Origin: Tritrichomonas musculus
Lineage: Eukaryota; Parabasalia; Tritrichomonadida; Tritrichomonadidae
NCBI GenBank assembly: GCA_039105265.1
Contig: JAPFFF010000018.1
Location: forward strand, 682,001-746,000
Length of the DNA: 64,000 nucleotides
Reading direction: 5' to 3'
Shown here: piece by piece, positions 50,939 through 60,755 of the stretch
Layout: each line of letters begins with the position of its first letter
Position numbering within the stretch: the first letter of the stretch is position 1
Position numbers and translations under genes: made by a program
The notes under the pieces: model-generated
Seen by the model: only the letters and a program-made list of their open reading frames with translations
Databases searched by the model: none
What the model was told of the DNA's origin: nothing

Positions 50939-52008
50939 ATGATTAAAGGTTATATCAAAAGATTGATTGATTTTTTTTGTTTATTTAAAAAGTTATCTAA
51001 CTTGAAAAAAGAGGAAAAACGGATTCAAATTTTTCAGAAACAAGGAACGAATAACAATGTAAAATAATCAAATATTAGTCATTTTTTTTTATTTTTGCAA
51101 TAACAAATAGGCCTGAAAATAAAGAAATGATTAAACAACAAAGGAATGGTGCCTATAAATATAAAATCATTTGATGATATAAAAACCATTCATATAAATA
51201 TTCGATATATTATCAAAAAGTTAAACTTTTTGTATTATAACGTCTTTGATACATTCAAATAACAAGTGGCTTGTCAAAAATATAAAATATAAATATTCTA
51301 ATTGTTTCTTTTATGATTTTATTTCTTTTTTGTTGTAAGATGTATCAAACTTCATCAATTATAATTGGTATTTTTTTTTTAGTTTTTAAATATCAAATAA
51401 TAAATACGAAACTTGGCTAAAAAAACAAAAATAATTTCTGGTTTATTTAATCAAAAAAAAGCAACTATTCCTAAAAACTATCAAAATTTTAAAAAAATGA
51501 AAAATCTGAACTAATCATATCATACTTTTTATGTTCTGTGATTTAAATCCTTTTAATTATTTATTGCCATCAAAGTTGAAACCGCTCCTAGAATTAAAAA
51601 AGGATCTTCATTTATTACACTTATTTGAATATTGATTTCATTTCCATGAATTCTTAAAAAATACCCAGATTGCTATATAACTATGTAAATTAATCTCCAA
51701 TCTTTGTTTTAAATATTCTTTGATTGTTTGGATTTCATTTAGAGCTTCAAGAATTGATAAGAATAAAAACTATTTTATATATTTCTTGGGATTATTTATA
51801 TATAATAATAAGTAATTATAATTTTTATATTTTAATTAAATCATTTAAGTCAATAATATAAATAACAATAAATAATATTTTGTGATTACTAATATATCAA
51901 GCCAATAAATATATTTTATAATAAAAATATTCAAAATTGAGTTATCCCAAAAATACCATTAAATTTTCGTCTATCTTTTTTTATTGATTACGTTCCTTTT
52001 TCTCTATA
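50939..52008. other. AT-rich intergenic region between divergent genes
   Basis: About 1.07 kb, the shared upstream region of the GH77-like and CHD-like genes. No gene or clear motif cluster was seen. Confidence 0.5.
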
Positions 52009-55000
52009 ATGAATAATCAATCTACAACCAGCTCAGGTTCCAATCCATATGCCACCGTTTTATTTACGCCAACTTCTGTGACCAATCAAGTGCAGCAAAT
52101 AATTGATTCGACACTAGAAGAGCTTCAAGAAGTCAACGCCAAAAAATCGAAAAAAAATCATGATTATACATTATCCAATTATATTTCATCTTTTCTCAAG
52201 CAAACAGATTATAACAAAGATACCCTTGATAAAGCCCAAACAGAGGAACCAAAAGATCAAATTTCTTCATTTTCTCCAATTTCAAGATTTGACGATAATT
52301 CAAATTCATCGCAGCGATCAGTAAAATTAATAAATCCAATTAATCCAGGCCCAAATTTAATACGTCCTGCTTCAGCTCCTCCAATACATCGAGAATTACC
52401 ATCAGCGCCAGATCCATCTCACATAATAAAAACACCTCCCGAAAGATATCTTTTACCTCCATTTCTTTGGGCGAAAATTGCCAAGCAAGCATCAACATCT
52501 TCTGATTATGAAGATGTCCAGCAAGCACCACCTCCGCCAGTTCATCGACGCCGAGGCCGTCCACGAAAAAATCCGCTTCCTGATGATTTATATTCAAATA
52601 ATCATCACAACAACAGCACTTTAGTTCGATATCACAGTGCCCAAGTAAACATCCATAATAGTAATAGTGCCACATTTTACAACAACAACAGCAATAATAC
52701 CACTGTCAACAGCACCAAAAATACCAAAAAAAGCAAAACCGTTGAATCATCCACTTTTTCAGAGACATCACCCAAAGAAACCGCTGAAAGTACTACTGTC
52801 AAAAGTGAGAAGAGTTCGAATATAATCCTAGAGAATACTGAAGACAATTCTACGAGCTCTACAAACACGACTCCAGTTCGAAGCACATCTAGTGAAATTT
52901 CAATTAAAAACGATCAACCACAGAAATTCAAGCCAAAAGAATCTGTCAGTTCATCTGAGACCAACAATGAATCAGAATCAGACATAGAGCCTGATGAACT
53001 TGTCACCATATCAGAAGACCGACCACCAAAACCGCCAGAAACCGTTTTTCCAGAATCTGACATTGATGACATATGTGCCTCAAAAAGTAAGAATTCTGAG
53101 TACCTTGTCAAATTTAGAGGAAAGGCATATAAAGACACCGAATGGATATCAAAAGACAAGCTCATGAAAAACCCTGATTTAGCGCCAACAGTCCTTAGTT
53201 TTGAGCAATTTGGGATCAACACTCAGGAACCCTATTTTAATCCACTTTTTCTGATACCGGAGAAGATTCTTGATTTTCGTGACAATTTATACCTAATTAA
53301 GTGGTCGGGGCTTGGCTACAAGTACTCAACGTGGGAGGCGCTAGATGACCTAAATATAACCAAGACAAATTTGAATAACCTCATAGAAAAATTTGAATCA
53401 ATTCAAAATCAGCCAAAAATAGAAAATGACATAGACATAACTTATCAGCCAATTAACGTATATGACCAGTTTTCATTGGATGAAATGCAAGCTGACGTTG
53501 TTGACCGTTTATATAAAAAATTCTGTAACAAAAGTGACACTAATTTGTATGGAACGATAGGCTCCATTTTAAGACTGGAAATTGGCGCCTTAATATCAGC
53601 CTTAAAAGATCGTCTCAGCTTCTTTGGTCCTTATTTGTTGGTCGTTGCGCCTCCCATTTTGAAGCTTGCTTCGTGTGAGATGGCGACCTATACAAATTTG
53701 GCGGTTTTGACAATTCCTGACAACGATGAAGAAGAACTATATTACATCAAGAAGAATGCATTTTTGTTTGAAAACAGCGAAACTCCGAAGTTCAACATCG
53801 TTGTTGTCAGCTCGACTAATTTTCAGAGGTTTACAAATGAGTTCCCTCAACTTAATTACGTCGTGGCGGCCGTTGATAACTCTGAAATTGTCGAGCAGCC
53901 CCTTCCGAACATTCACACTGTCAAGGCGATGATGAGGATCACCGTGAAGAAGCGGACGGGGAAGGAAGAAGTGATGGACTCTCAAGATGATTCGACTTTT
54001 TTGCACAGTGAATTCACCATCTTTTCACCTATGCTCAAAAGTCAGCGTGCTCTTTATCAGCAGACCATCCGAGACAACATCGACATCCTCACAACGCCTG
54101 CCAACAAAGTTGACAAAAGTCGTCTCTATGAAGTTGTCATGAAGCTCTGTTCGCTTGCCAATTCGCCTGCCTGTCTGAACAGCCAAGAAATTGTGTTCAA
54201 AATGGCGAATCCGATGATGAAAAAGAAGCGGTTTGAAGACAGTGGCAAGATGCGGGTCTTGAAAGAGCTGATTCATTATGCGCAGAGCACCAATAAAAGA
54301 TTGATGGTTATGTGCCGAGACTCCGTTGTTCTTGACACTCTTCAACTTTACGTAACAGCTTACGAAATCCCTTACGTGCATGTCGGAACGCTTGGTTTGA
54401 AGCGTCGTAAATTGGATGATTTCTCGCCCGAAGCGAAAGTTAATAAGAACATTATCGTCCTCGCACAAATTGGCAAACAACCGATAAATTGGCTGCCATT
54501 AATGCTTGACATCATTGTTGTCTTCGACGGTGTTTATAATCCGATGTACTACTTTTCACACGCCGCTCGAAAGCCACGCAAGCGGGATTGCATTGTTATT
54601 AGACTTCTTGCTGAAGACTCGCACGAAGCTTATCTCGCTTCGTGTGCTGATCATTATGAAGAGCTGCCGATGTCTGATATTTTTAAGGCAGCAGCTGAGA
54701 CTTTCATGAGACCTGCACGTGAGCTTGTCGTGACCAATTCGAGGTATTTGAAAAATGTTCGTTACGACGTACTTTTCAATTCATCACAGACGTCTTTTCA
54801 GTACATTTTCGATGAAGATAAATCAGCGAAGGTTTCGGCTTCTGATTCTAAAAAGAATATCGAGTTTGAGAATAACAATACTAACAGTGATCAAAGGAAG
54901 AAGGCATCTTCTTTGCCTAAGTCTATTTCAAGTTCGAGTTCGACAACAAATTTCTTAGATAAAGTGAATGTCCAGTCTTCTTCGTCACCTTCAAAAGCGC

Positions 55001-57405
55001 CTCTTTTCCCGCCTTTGTCCAAAAGCGCCAAAAAAGTAAATGAGACCGATTCTTCTACTCTAGTGAAAAGGCCAGAGATAAATTCATCTAAATCTGTCCC
55101 CGATTTGATACAGAAAGAAAGCTCTTTCCATTCAAGTCCGCAGCATCCAAAGTCAATAATAACAAAGCTTGAGCCGAAAAGTTCAAAATCTGACTCGACT
55201 GACATATCAGGCGATGATATAGAAGACTCTGATGATCAGCCAAGTACAGTTACTAATGTAAATAATAATGGAATAATAGCAAATGATAATAATAATAATT
55301 TGAATAGTTTACAAAATAAAAAATCTAAAGTGGTTCAAATTTCACCTTCCCCTCAAATTCAAGATAATTCAAATTTGGTTAAAATTGAGAAACAACAAGA
55401 TAATAAATTTATTCCAAATGCAGGAATTAGTGCTTCTAATTCTTCTACTTCAATTGATAAAAAGTTTCCATCTTCTGCTCCTTCTTTAATCAAAAGCGTG
55501 GAAAGTGAACCTAATCTACTTCACTTTCAAATGGCAAATAATAATAGTAAACATAAACGTATTTTAAAGAGAAAAATTAGATTAGAGCCAGGACAGCCTA
55601 TTCCACCAAAGCCAGAGCATGGAACAATAACAATTCATCATCATCATAAGCGTATCAATGCCTCCCTCTCATCAGCATCAAGCATTCAAATCCATCCAAC
55701 ATCATCAAAGGATATGAAATTGTCAAAAGTGGCTTCAACACCATATCCTTTGAAGTCATCAATTACAATGAATTCAAGCGAGTTTATTTACAAATTTGCT
55801 GAGATTCCTAAAGTTGTAGATATAAAAGACGATCATAATTCTCAGAAAAAGTGGATAATTGATGATTTAGAGCTTCTTCTTCTCCTCGTTTCAAATCATC
55901 CATTCGGTCAATGGGGTTTAATTTGCAATATAATGAAGAGACGCTATACATTAATGAGCATTCGAGAAGCTGCCTTTAAATTAATCAAAATATTACTTGA
56001 TCGATATGAATCTGACAATAGTACTAATTCTTCAGAGTTCCCACTTCTTCATCTAGTCATCAATGATCATGAACAAATAAATAAGAAAAATGGAAAAGAA
56101 AACAATGATTATGGATTTGATGCTGACATGTTACATGAAATAACATCAAAAAATAAAATTGGTAGAAATTCAGTTCGTTACAGATTATTAAAAATATCTC
56201 TCATGCTTATTGTTTCTGTTATAATGGCTGCTTCTTCTAATCCTCCAAGTGACATTTTCGTTGCATCACCTAAACCAATTACATTACCAGCTCCTTGGTG
56301 GTCACAAAATGACGATAAGCAACTAATTTATTATATATGGCAAAATGGTTATTCACTCTTTGCATGCCAAGCAAATATTTGGTCAAATAAAACGGCAGTA
56401 CGTCCTGATTTATTGGTTGTTCGCTTTGAAGCTTTGATGAAAGAAATTGAATCAGAAATAATCTCAAAGAAAAGCCTCATTTTCCCACTCGTCTTACGTG
56501 AGCATCAAGTTACAATGTTTAATCCAGAGCAAATAGAAGCAGCTTTCAATTCGCCAATTGGCCAAGTTATCAACGATTTTGGTTTCATAGAAATAGAAGG
56601 AATTAGTAAATTATCAGGACAATCGTTTGACCAATCAATAAATAATTCAATAAGATTGACTCAGAGTATTAATATTGCAGCAATTGCAGACTTTTTCGAG
56701 AGAATTCGTTATGAATTATTATCGCCACAATATTACTTTACTGAAGATTATCAATTTATGGAGGCAGTCGAATTTCATGGAAGGAATCATTCAAACCAGT
56801 CTTTATTAATTCAATCAATATTCGAGAATCAACCTTCTTTTGATTTTAATAATATAATTAAAAACGTGAAAAGAATATTCGAAAATAAAAGATTTGAAGC
56901 TGTTAGTCATATAAATACTTCTTTTAATACCGTAGGCGATTATGTACCAGTTATGCCGTTTACTTTATCAGAAAGATTAATTATTAACAATTTAGGAGTT
57001 ATTTCTCATAAAAGTGGATTTCATAACGAAAAATATATTTACCCTGTTGGATATGAAGCAGTAACGACTTTCGCGTCAACGTTCACTCCAAATGAAACAG
57101 ATAAATATCTTTGCCAGATTATCGATAATGGAATGGATAATCCTATTTTTAAAGTTACTTCAATGAGTAATAAAACTGTTTTCCAAGATGTTTCCCCTGA
57201 GAAAGTTTGGCAACAAATATGTGATAAAATATCATATATTAATTCAATGAATATGTTTGAATCTATTAAAACCCCAGGTCATGAATTATATGGCCTCTCA
57301 TTTCCCACTACTATTAGACTAATCCAAAGCATGAAAGGATGTGATCAATGTATGAAATATAGAATAAGAGCTTTTAAAGTTCCATTCGAAAATATAAAGC
57401 ATTAA
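52009..57405 (+). CDS. CHD-like chromodomain protein with degenerate SNF2 ATPase
   Basis: 1798 residues. Order: disordered Ser/Asn-rich N-terminus, AT-hook RRGRPRKNP at about 181-189, tandem chromodomains at about 345-395 (YLVKFRGKAYKDTEWIS) and 412-465 (YLIKWSGLGYKYSTWEAL), SNF2 N-lobe about 480-690, C-lobe about 745-880. A low-complexity region and SANT-like helices (WSQNDDKQLIYYIWQNG) follow. The ATPase is recognisable by position (GPYLLVVAPPILKL; KMRVLKELIHYAQSTNKRLM; IIVVFDGVYNPMYYFSHAAR). However, Walker A DEMGLGKT is absent, the DEAH box is replaced by AVDNSEIV, and the arginine-finger ARAHRIGQ is SHAARKPRK. It should bind methylated histone tails and DNA without remodelling by itself. 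The ATPase core is visibly richer in GC than the flanks. Confidence 0.83.
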   Translation: MNNQSTTSSGSNPYATVLFTPTSVTNQVQQIIDSTLEELQEVNAKKSKKNHDYTLSNYISSFLKQTDYNKDTLDKAQTEEPKDQISSFSPISRFDDNSNSSQRSVKLINPINPGPNLIRPASAPPIHRELPSAPDPSHIIKTPPERYLLPPFLWAKIAKQASTSSDYEDVQQAPPPPVHRRRGRPRKNPLPDDLYSNNHHNNSTLVRYHSAQVNIHNSNSATFYNNNSNNTTVNSTKNTKKSKTVESSTFSETSPKETAESTTVKSEKSSNIILENTEDNSTSSTNTTPVRSTSSEISIKNDQPQKFKPKESVSSSETNNESESDIEPDELVTISEDRPPKPPETVFPESDIDDICASKSKNSEYLVKFRGKAYKDTEWISKDKLMKNPDLAPTVLSFEQFGINTQEPYFNPLFLIPEKILDFRDNLYLIKWSGLGYKYSTWEALDDLNITKTNLNNLIEKFESIQNQPKIENDIDITYQPINVYDQFSLDEMQADVVDRLYKKFCNKSDTNLYGTIGSILRLEIGALISALKDRLSFFGPYLLVVAPPILKLASCEMATYTNLAVLTIPDNDEEELYYIKKNAFLFENSETPKFNIVVVSSTNFQRFTNEFPQLNYVVAAVDNSEIVEQPLPNIHTVKAMMRITVKKRTGKEEVMDSQDDSTFLHSEFTIFSPMLKSQRALYQQTIRDNIDILTTPANKVDKSRLYEVVMKLCSLANSPACLNSQEIVFKMANPMMKKKRFEDSGKMRVLKELIHYAQSTNKRLMVMCRDSVVLDTLQLYVTAYEIPYVHVGTLGLKRRKLDDFSPEAKVNKNIIVLAQIGKQPINWLPLMLDIIVVFDGVYNPMYYFSHAARKPRKRDCIVIRLLAEDSHEAYLASCADHYEELPMSDIFKAAAETFMRPARELVVTNSRYLKNVRYDVLFNSSQTSFQYIFDEDKSAKVSASDSKKNIEFENNNTNSDQRKKASSLPKSISSSSSTTNFLDKVNVQSSSSPSKAPLFPPLSKSAKKVNETDSSTLVKRPEINSSKSVPDLIQKESSFHSSPQHPKSIITKLEPKSSKSDSTDISGDDIEDSDDQPSTVTNVNNNGIIANDNNNNLNSLQNKKSKVVQISPSPQIQDNSNLVKIEKQQDNKFIPNAGISASNSSTSIDKKFPSSAPSLIKSVESEPNLLHFQMANNNSKHKRILKRKIRLEPGQPIPPKPEHGTITIHHHHKRINASLSSASSIQIHPTSSKDMKLSKVASTPYPLKSSITMNSSEFIYKFAEIPKVVDIKDDHNSQKKWIIDDLELLLLLVSNHPFGQWGLICNIMKRRYTLMSIREAAFKLIKILLDRYESDNSTNSSEFPLLHLVINDHEQINKKNGKENNDYGFDADMLHEITSKNKIGRNSVRYRLLKISLMLIVSVIMAASSNPPSDIFVASPKPITLPAPWWSQNDDKQLIYYIWQNGYSLFACQANIWSNKTAVRPDLLVVRFEALMKEIESEIISKKSLIFPLVLREHQVTMFNPEQIEAAFNSPIGQVINDFGFIEIEGISKLSGQSFDQSINNSIRLTQSINIAAIADFFERIRYELLSPQYYFTEDYQFMEAVEFHGRNHSNQSLLIQSIFENQPSFDFNNIIKNVKRIFENKRFEAVSHINTSFNTVGDYVPVMPFTLSERLIINNLGVISHKSGFHNEKYIYPVGYEAVTTFASTFTPNETDKYLCQIIDNGMDNPIFKVTSMSNKTVFQDVSPEKVWQQICDKISYINSMNMFESIKTPGHELYGLSFPTTIRLIQSMKGCDQCMKYRIRAFKVPFENIKH

Positions 57406-57808
57406 GAAATTATGTTAATAGCGAATAAGTTTAATTTATTCTTATTATTATTGTTAATGTTATATTTAATTTTTTATTTGATTTTAATTACGCTTTATTT
57501 TTATTAATAAATATACACATATATTATTACTCTGGTGTTGTATCTTATATTTGATTAAAAAAAATCTTTTTATATATGCAATTTTTTTTATCTATGATCA
57601 TCAAAAAAAAATTAAGCAGATTGAAAATCAAACCATCATGGAATATGGTATCTTTTCCAACCTTATTGCTTTGTAAAAGGACAAAAAAGTATTAAAATAT
57701 TATGAAATCAACGAATTGAAATTTTGATCTCACAAATTGAATGACATTCAAATATCCTCAGGAAAATTTGAATTTATTTTTGGCTTCAATATTCAAAACA
57801 TAATCTTA
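57406..57808. other. AT-rich intergenic region
   Basis: About 400 bases between same-strand genes. An out-of-frame ATG at 57741 opens a 20-codon frame ending at 57803, just before the next gene's likely start; it may not be transcribed. Confidence 0.45.
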
Positions 57809-58510
57809 ATGTTTTTACTGTTTCTTTTTTATTTTTGCGCTTCATGGGGACCAATTTTTCATCAACTTGTTGCACAAGAATTTGCGCATGAATATTTATC
57901 ACATTTAACGGCAAAACAGGCTAGAGCTTTTATTCAAGGTTCAGTATTTGTTGACGGACTTTCCAGAAAACAATATCATAATCTTTCAAACTTGCTGCTA
58001 TTACTCAAAGAATACGATTCAAAAACTTCATTAGAATATTATTTTGTGCTTGGCTTTATTTTACATATGACTGCAGATTCGTCAGGTCACATAGGATCAA
58101 AACTTTCTTTTTTGCCAATGAAAGTACCTCTTCATTATTTTGCCGAATTGACTGTTTGTTCAGCCATCTTTCATTCAAAAAAAGTGCCTTCAATATCTCA
58201 TGACGAAATAAGTGAGTCAGTTTTTCAAAGAACAAGAAAAGGAACATCTCTATTTTTTGGTATTTTTTATAAAATTTGGAGAATTGTTGTTTGGTTTCCT
58301 TTTTATCACTTTTTGAGTTCAATTCAAAACGATGATTGCTCTCGTAAAAATGATAAAAAATTTGCAATGTGCAATCTTCTTTTGCATATCGAAGCAATTA
58401 AAAGATCAATGTACGACACATTACTATATCTTCATGAGGGTAATTTAACAAGTGAAAGTATTGGTCAGTTAACAATAAAGGAACTTAAAACATTCCAGTG
58501 TTGTAAGTAA
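57809..58510 (+). CDS. secreted zinc-dependent phospholipase C-like protein (GPI-PLD N-domain type)
   Basis: 233 residues from ATG 57809. The longer frame begins with TTG, and using this ATG leaves a signal peptide (MFLLFLFYFCAS) cleaved just before WGPIFHQ. The mature protein matches the Zn_dep_PLPC fold of GPI-specific phospholipase D and bacterial PLC: WGPIFHQLVAQEFAHEYL at the N-terminus, QARAFIQGSVFVDGL with the Asp ligand, QYHNLS, and YYFVLGFILHMTADSSGHIG, equivalent to HMAADVSWH. His and Asp residues typical of the three-zinc site are present, and a mature N-terminal Trp is the usual zinc ligand. It could cleave phospholipids or GPI anchors outside the cell or in endosomes. A hydrophobic patch near 150-165 may contact membranes. 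Confidence 0.7.
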   Translation: MFLLFLFYFCASWGPIFHQLVAQEFAHEYLSHLTAKQARAFIQGSVFVDGLSRKQYHNLSNLLLLLKEYDSKTSLEYYFVLGFILHMTADSSGHIGSKLSFLPMKVPLHYFAELTVCSAIFHSKKVPSISHDEISESVFQRTRKGTSLFFGIFYKIWRIVVWFPFYHFLSSIQNDDCSRKNDKKFAMCNLLLHIEAIKRSMYDTLLYLHEGNLTSESIGQLTIKELKTFQCCK

Positions 58511-59021
58511 TTATAATGTGTCTTTATATTGTTTTATAATAAATTTGTTTGAAATTCATATTTTATTTTTTATTATTTTTTATTTCAATTGCGCATAAAC
58601 TAGCAATAAATTATTACAAAGTGACAATATTTTAAATGGTACAAACAAATCTTTAATATTCAAACTTTCATAAAATGGTAATATTGGATTCAAATTTTAA
58701 GATTTGGAGGAAAAAATGGTAATATTGAAAAAATAATATTGAAGATAATATTTATATTGGAGAATATAATCATTATTTATTACAATAATACATATTGGTC
58801 TTATTTAAAAAAATCATATTTATTAACATGACTTGATTGGCATCTGATTTTTATTGTATATGGGAAAAAATCAATAAAAATCTTCTTCTTCTTCTTCAAA
58901 ATCCGATTTATAGTCATCAACATCATCACTGTTCTTTTCTTTTTTCTCTTTAGTGAATTTTTTGTCAGTATGATTATGTCCATTCGATTATTTGATTTTT
59001 TTTTCTTTAAATTCTGAATGT
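58511..59021. other. intergenic with Lys/Glu-coding simple sequence
   Basis: AT-rich. On the minus strand around 58870-58985 a frame reads KKFTKEKKEKNSDDVDDYKS then an acidic EEEEEDF end. It looks like the tail of a lost gene but has no start or continuous upstream frame. Confidence 0.3.
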
Positions 59022-59150
59022 TTAAAAAATATTTTTCCACAAATTCACTGATTTAGGATGTCTTACTTCATTAAGAGAAGTAAAATCGCAGAATTCTGTG
59101 CCTTCAATCAATATAAATGAATCTTGGATGAAAATTTGTAAAAATAAAAA
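59022..59150 (-). pseudogene. possible BspA-like leucine-rich-repeat fragment
   Basis: A minus-strand open piece reads SFILIEGTEFCDFTSLNEVR then HPKSVNLWKNIF and a stop. The pattern IxxxxFxxxxSLxxVxxPxSV resembles one to two repeats of the BspA/LRR_5 type, a huge surface-protein family in Trichomonas. It is far too short to be a gene. The plus strand is also open here, so this is a weak call. Confidence 0.25.
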
Positions 59151-59210
59151 TATAATTTGTAAATATCTGAAGGCTGATCCAAATTATCATAATTTTGATA
59201 TAGCAATTTT

Positions 59211-59921
59211 TTATGCTTGCTTTCTTAAAATGTAAATATAATTTGTCACATCTTCATTTCGAGGGTTTTTTATTTGAAGCGACTTATAAAAAAATAGATT
59301 TTCTGATTTGAATTGAATTATGAATGACCTTGATTTTAAATCGCCAAAAGAAATAATGAAATAAAATCCACCAAACTTCAATACTCGCTCTACTTCTTTC
59401 ACTGTTTTAGAAATTAATTGAAGTGAATCAGAAGAGCAATAAAGTGCATCAATAGTTCCTTTATCAACAACATAATCAAAATAATTATCATCAAAAGTCA
59501 ATTCTGTGCAATCCATTGTATACCATTTTAAGTTTGAATTATTTTTATATTTAAATTTCATTTGTTCAATTAAAACGCTTGAGATGTCTATATTATAAAC
59601 TTCTGAAAATCCATTTTGAAGCATTTCAAGTGGCATTGGAGAGTTACCGCAACCTTCATTTAATGCAATTGAGTTGGGTTTAATATATTGCTGAATAGCA
59701 GGGAAAACATATTTCCAAGACATAAACCATTCATATTCTTCTGGAGACTCATTATATCGTTGATCCCAATATTCTGCATCACCATAATCGTTACCAACCA
59801 AGCATCTTGTTAGGCGTTCCAATATTGATTCCATTGTTATTCTGTTTTTAGGATCGTTTTCAATCATTAAAAATGAATTTTCATCATCATATTCATCAGA
59901 ACTCATAAAAAATATAACCAT
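59211..59921 (-). CDS. class I SAM methyltransferase, EEF1AKMT4/METTL13-like
   Basis: 236 residues from ATG 59921, or 231 from a second ATG at 59906 (MSSDEYDD), which may be the real start. The core starts with YGDAEYWDQRYNESPEEYEW, a hallmark of the EEF1AKMT4/METTL13 group. The SAM-binding motif ALNEGCGNSPMPLEMLQNGF, acidic NIDISS after strand 2, and WYTMDCTELTF with DYVVDKGTIDAL follow. FGGFYFIISFGD is a later strand. It probably methylates a lysine of a translation factor such as eEF1A in the cytosol; the substrate is inference from the family. Slightly short at the C-terminus compared with animal proteins but with no missing core motif. Confidence 0.83.
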   Translation of the reverse strand: MVIFFMSSDEYDDENSFLMIENDPKNRITMESILERLTRCLVGNDYGDAEYWDQRYNESPEEYEWFMSWKYVFPAIQQYIKPNSIALNEGCGNSPMPLEMLQNGFSEVYNIDISSVLIEQMKFKYKNNSNLKWYTMDCTELTFDDNYFDYVVDKGTIDALYCSSDSLQLISKTVKEVERVLKFGGFYFIISFGDLKSRSFIIQFKSENLFFYKSLQIKNPRNEDVTNYIYILRKQA

Positions 59922-60085
59922 ATTTAATAAAGAAAAAATAATAATATTTTAAAATTGGAGCAATTTCATAAAATAAACAAGAAATTTGTTCATTTTTCTT
60001 GATTTTTTATTTCATGCAAAAAGAAAAAAATTCCTTTCAAATAAATCCGTTTTTTTCTCTTGTGCGTTAATCAATCAAATTTGAA

Positions 60086-60670
60086 ATGCCTAAAGGTAAG
60101 AAGGAAGAACCTCTCGATAAATTAATCAGACAGATGCGAGAAAAAAAGAAAAAAGAAGACGATAAGAACGAAGCCAAGAGGGTTAAATCTCTTGTTGCTC
60201 AAAGGAAGAAACAAATCGAACAAGAGAAGAAAGAGAAAGCAAAAGCTGCAGCTACTGAAAGAAGTATTCGTAAAGAAACATTCAAAAACATCGATAAAGA
60301 ACTTACCGAAGAGAAAAAAGCTAAAAAGAAAGAAGAAGAAGAAACAATTAAAAAAGCTCGAGCTGAAAGAAAACAGAGACGTGCAGAAATAGATAAAGTA
60401 TATAAAGAGCAAGCTAAAATTGAGAAAGTAGAAAAGAAAAAACGAATAAAACAAGATAAAGTCGAAAAAAAGGAAAAAGCTAAAAAAGAAAAGGAAAGAC
60501 AGAAAAAGCTTATTGAACAAAAGAAACGAAGGCTTGATGTACATAAAAAGAAGGAAAAGGAAGAAAAAGATAGAGTTGCCTTCTTAGCGGAAGTTGATAA
60601 AAGGCATCAACACCAATGGGGAGATGATGCTGTAAACAAGATTGCTAATTTATTGATTGATTCATACTAA
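60086..60670 (+). CDS. lysine/glutamate-rich helical protein
   Basis: 194 residues starting MPKGKKEEPLDKLI, almost wholly charged (Lys, Glu, Arg) and predicted as one long helix or coiled coil. It ends in a more ordered segment HQWGDDAVNKIANLLIDSY. Such a layout is seen in some ribosome-associated or RNA-binding proteins, but no family is recognised. TCAATCAAATTTGAA precedes the ATG. The convergent actin-like gene ends 85 bp away. Confidence 0.7.
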   Translation: MPKGKKEEPLDKLIRQMREKKKKEDDKNEAKRVKSLVAQRKKQIEQEKKEKAKAAATERSIRKETFKNIDKELTEEKKAKKKEEEETIKKARAERKQRRAEIDKVYKEQAKIEKVEKKKRIKQDKVEKKEKAKKEKERQKKLIEQKKRRLDVHKKKEKEEKDRVAFLAEVDKRHQHQWGDDAVNKIANLLIDSY

Positions 60671-60755
60671 AAAATATTTTATCTTTTTATTTTTTTCTCC
60701 CATAAAGCAATATTTGTATCACTTTTGAAAAAATAAAAAAAAAAAACATCATTTA

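Noticed and set aside
60122-60544. 140-codon Phe/Ser-rich minus-strand frame
   Set aside because: Antisense of the lysine-rich gene at 60086-60670; composition is simply the complement of AAA/GAA codons.
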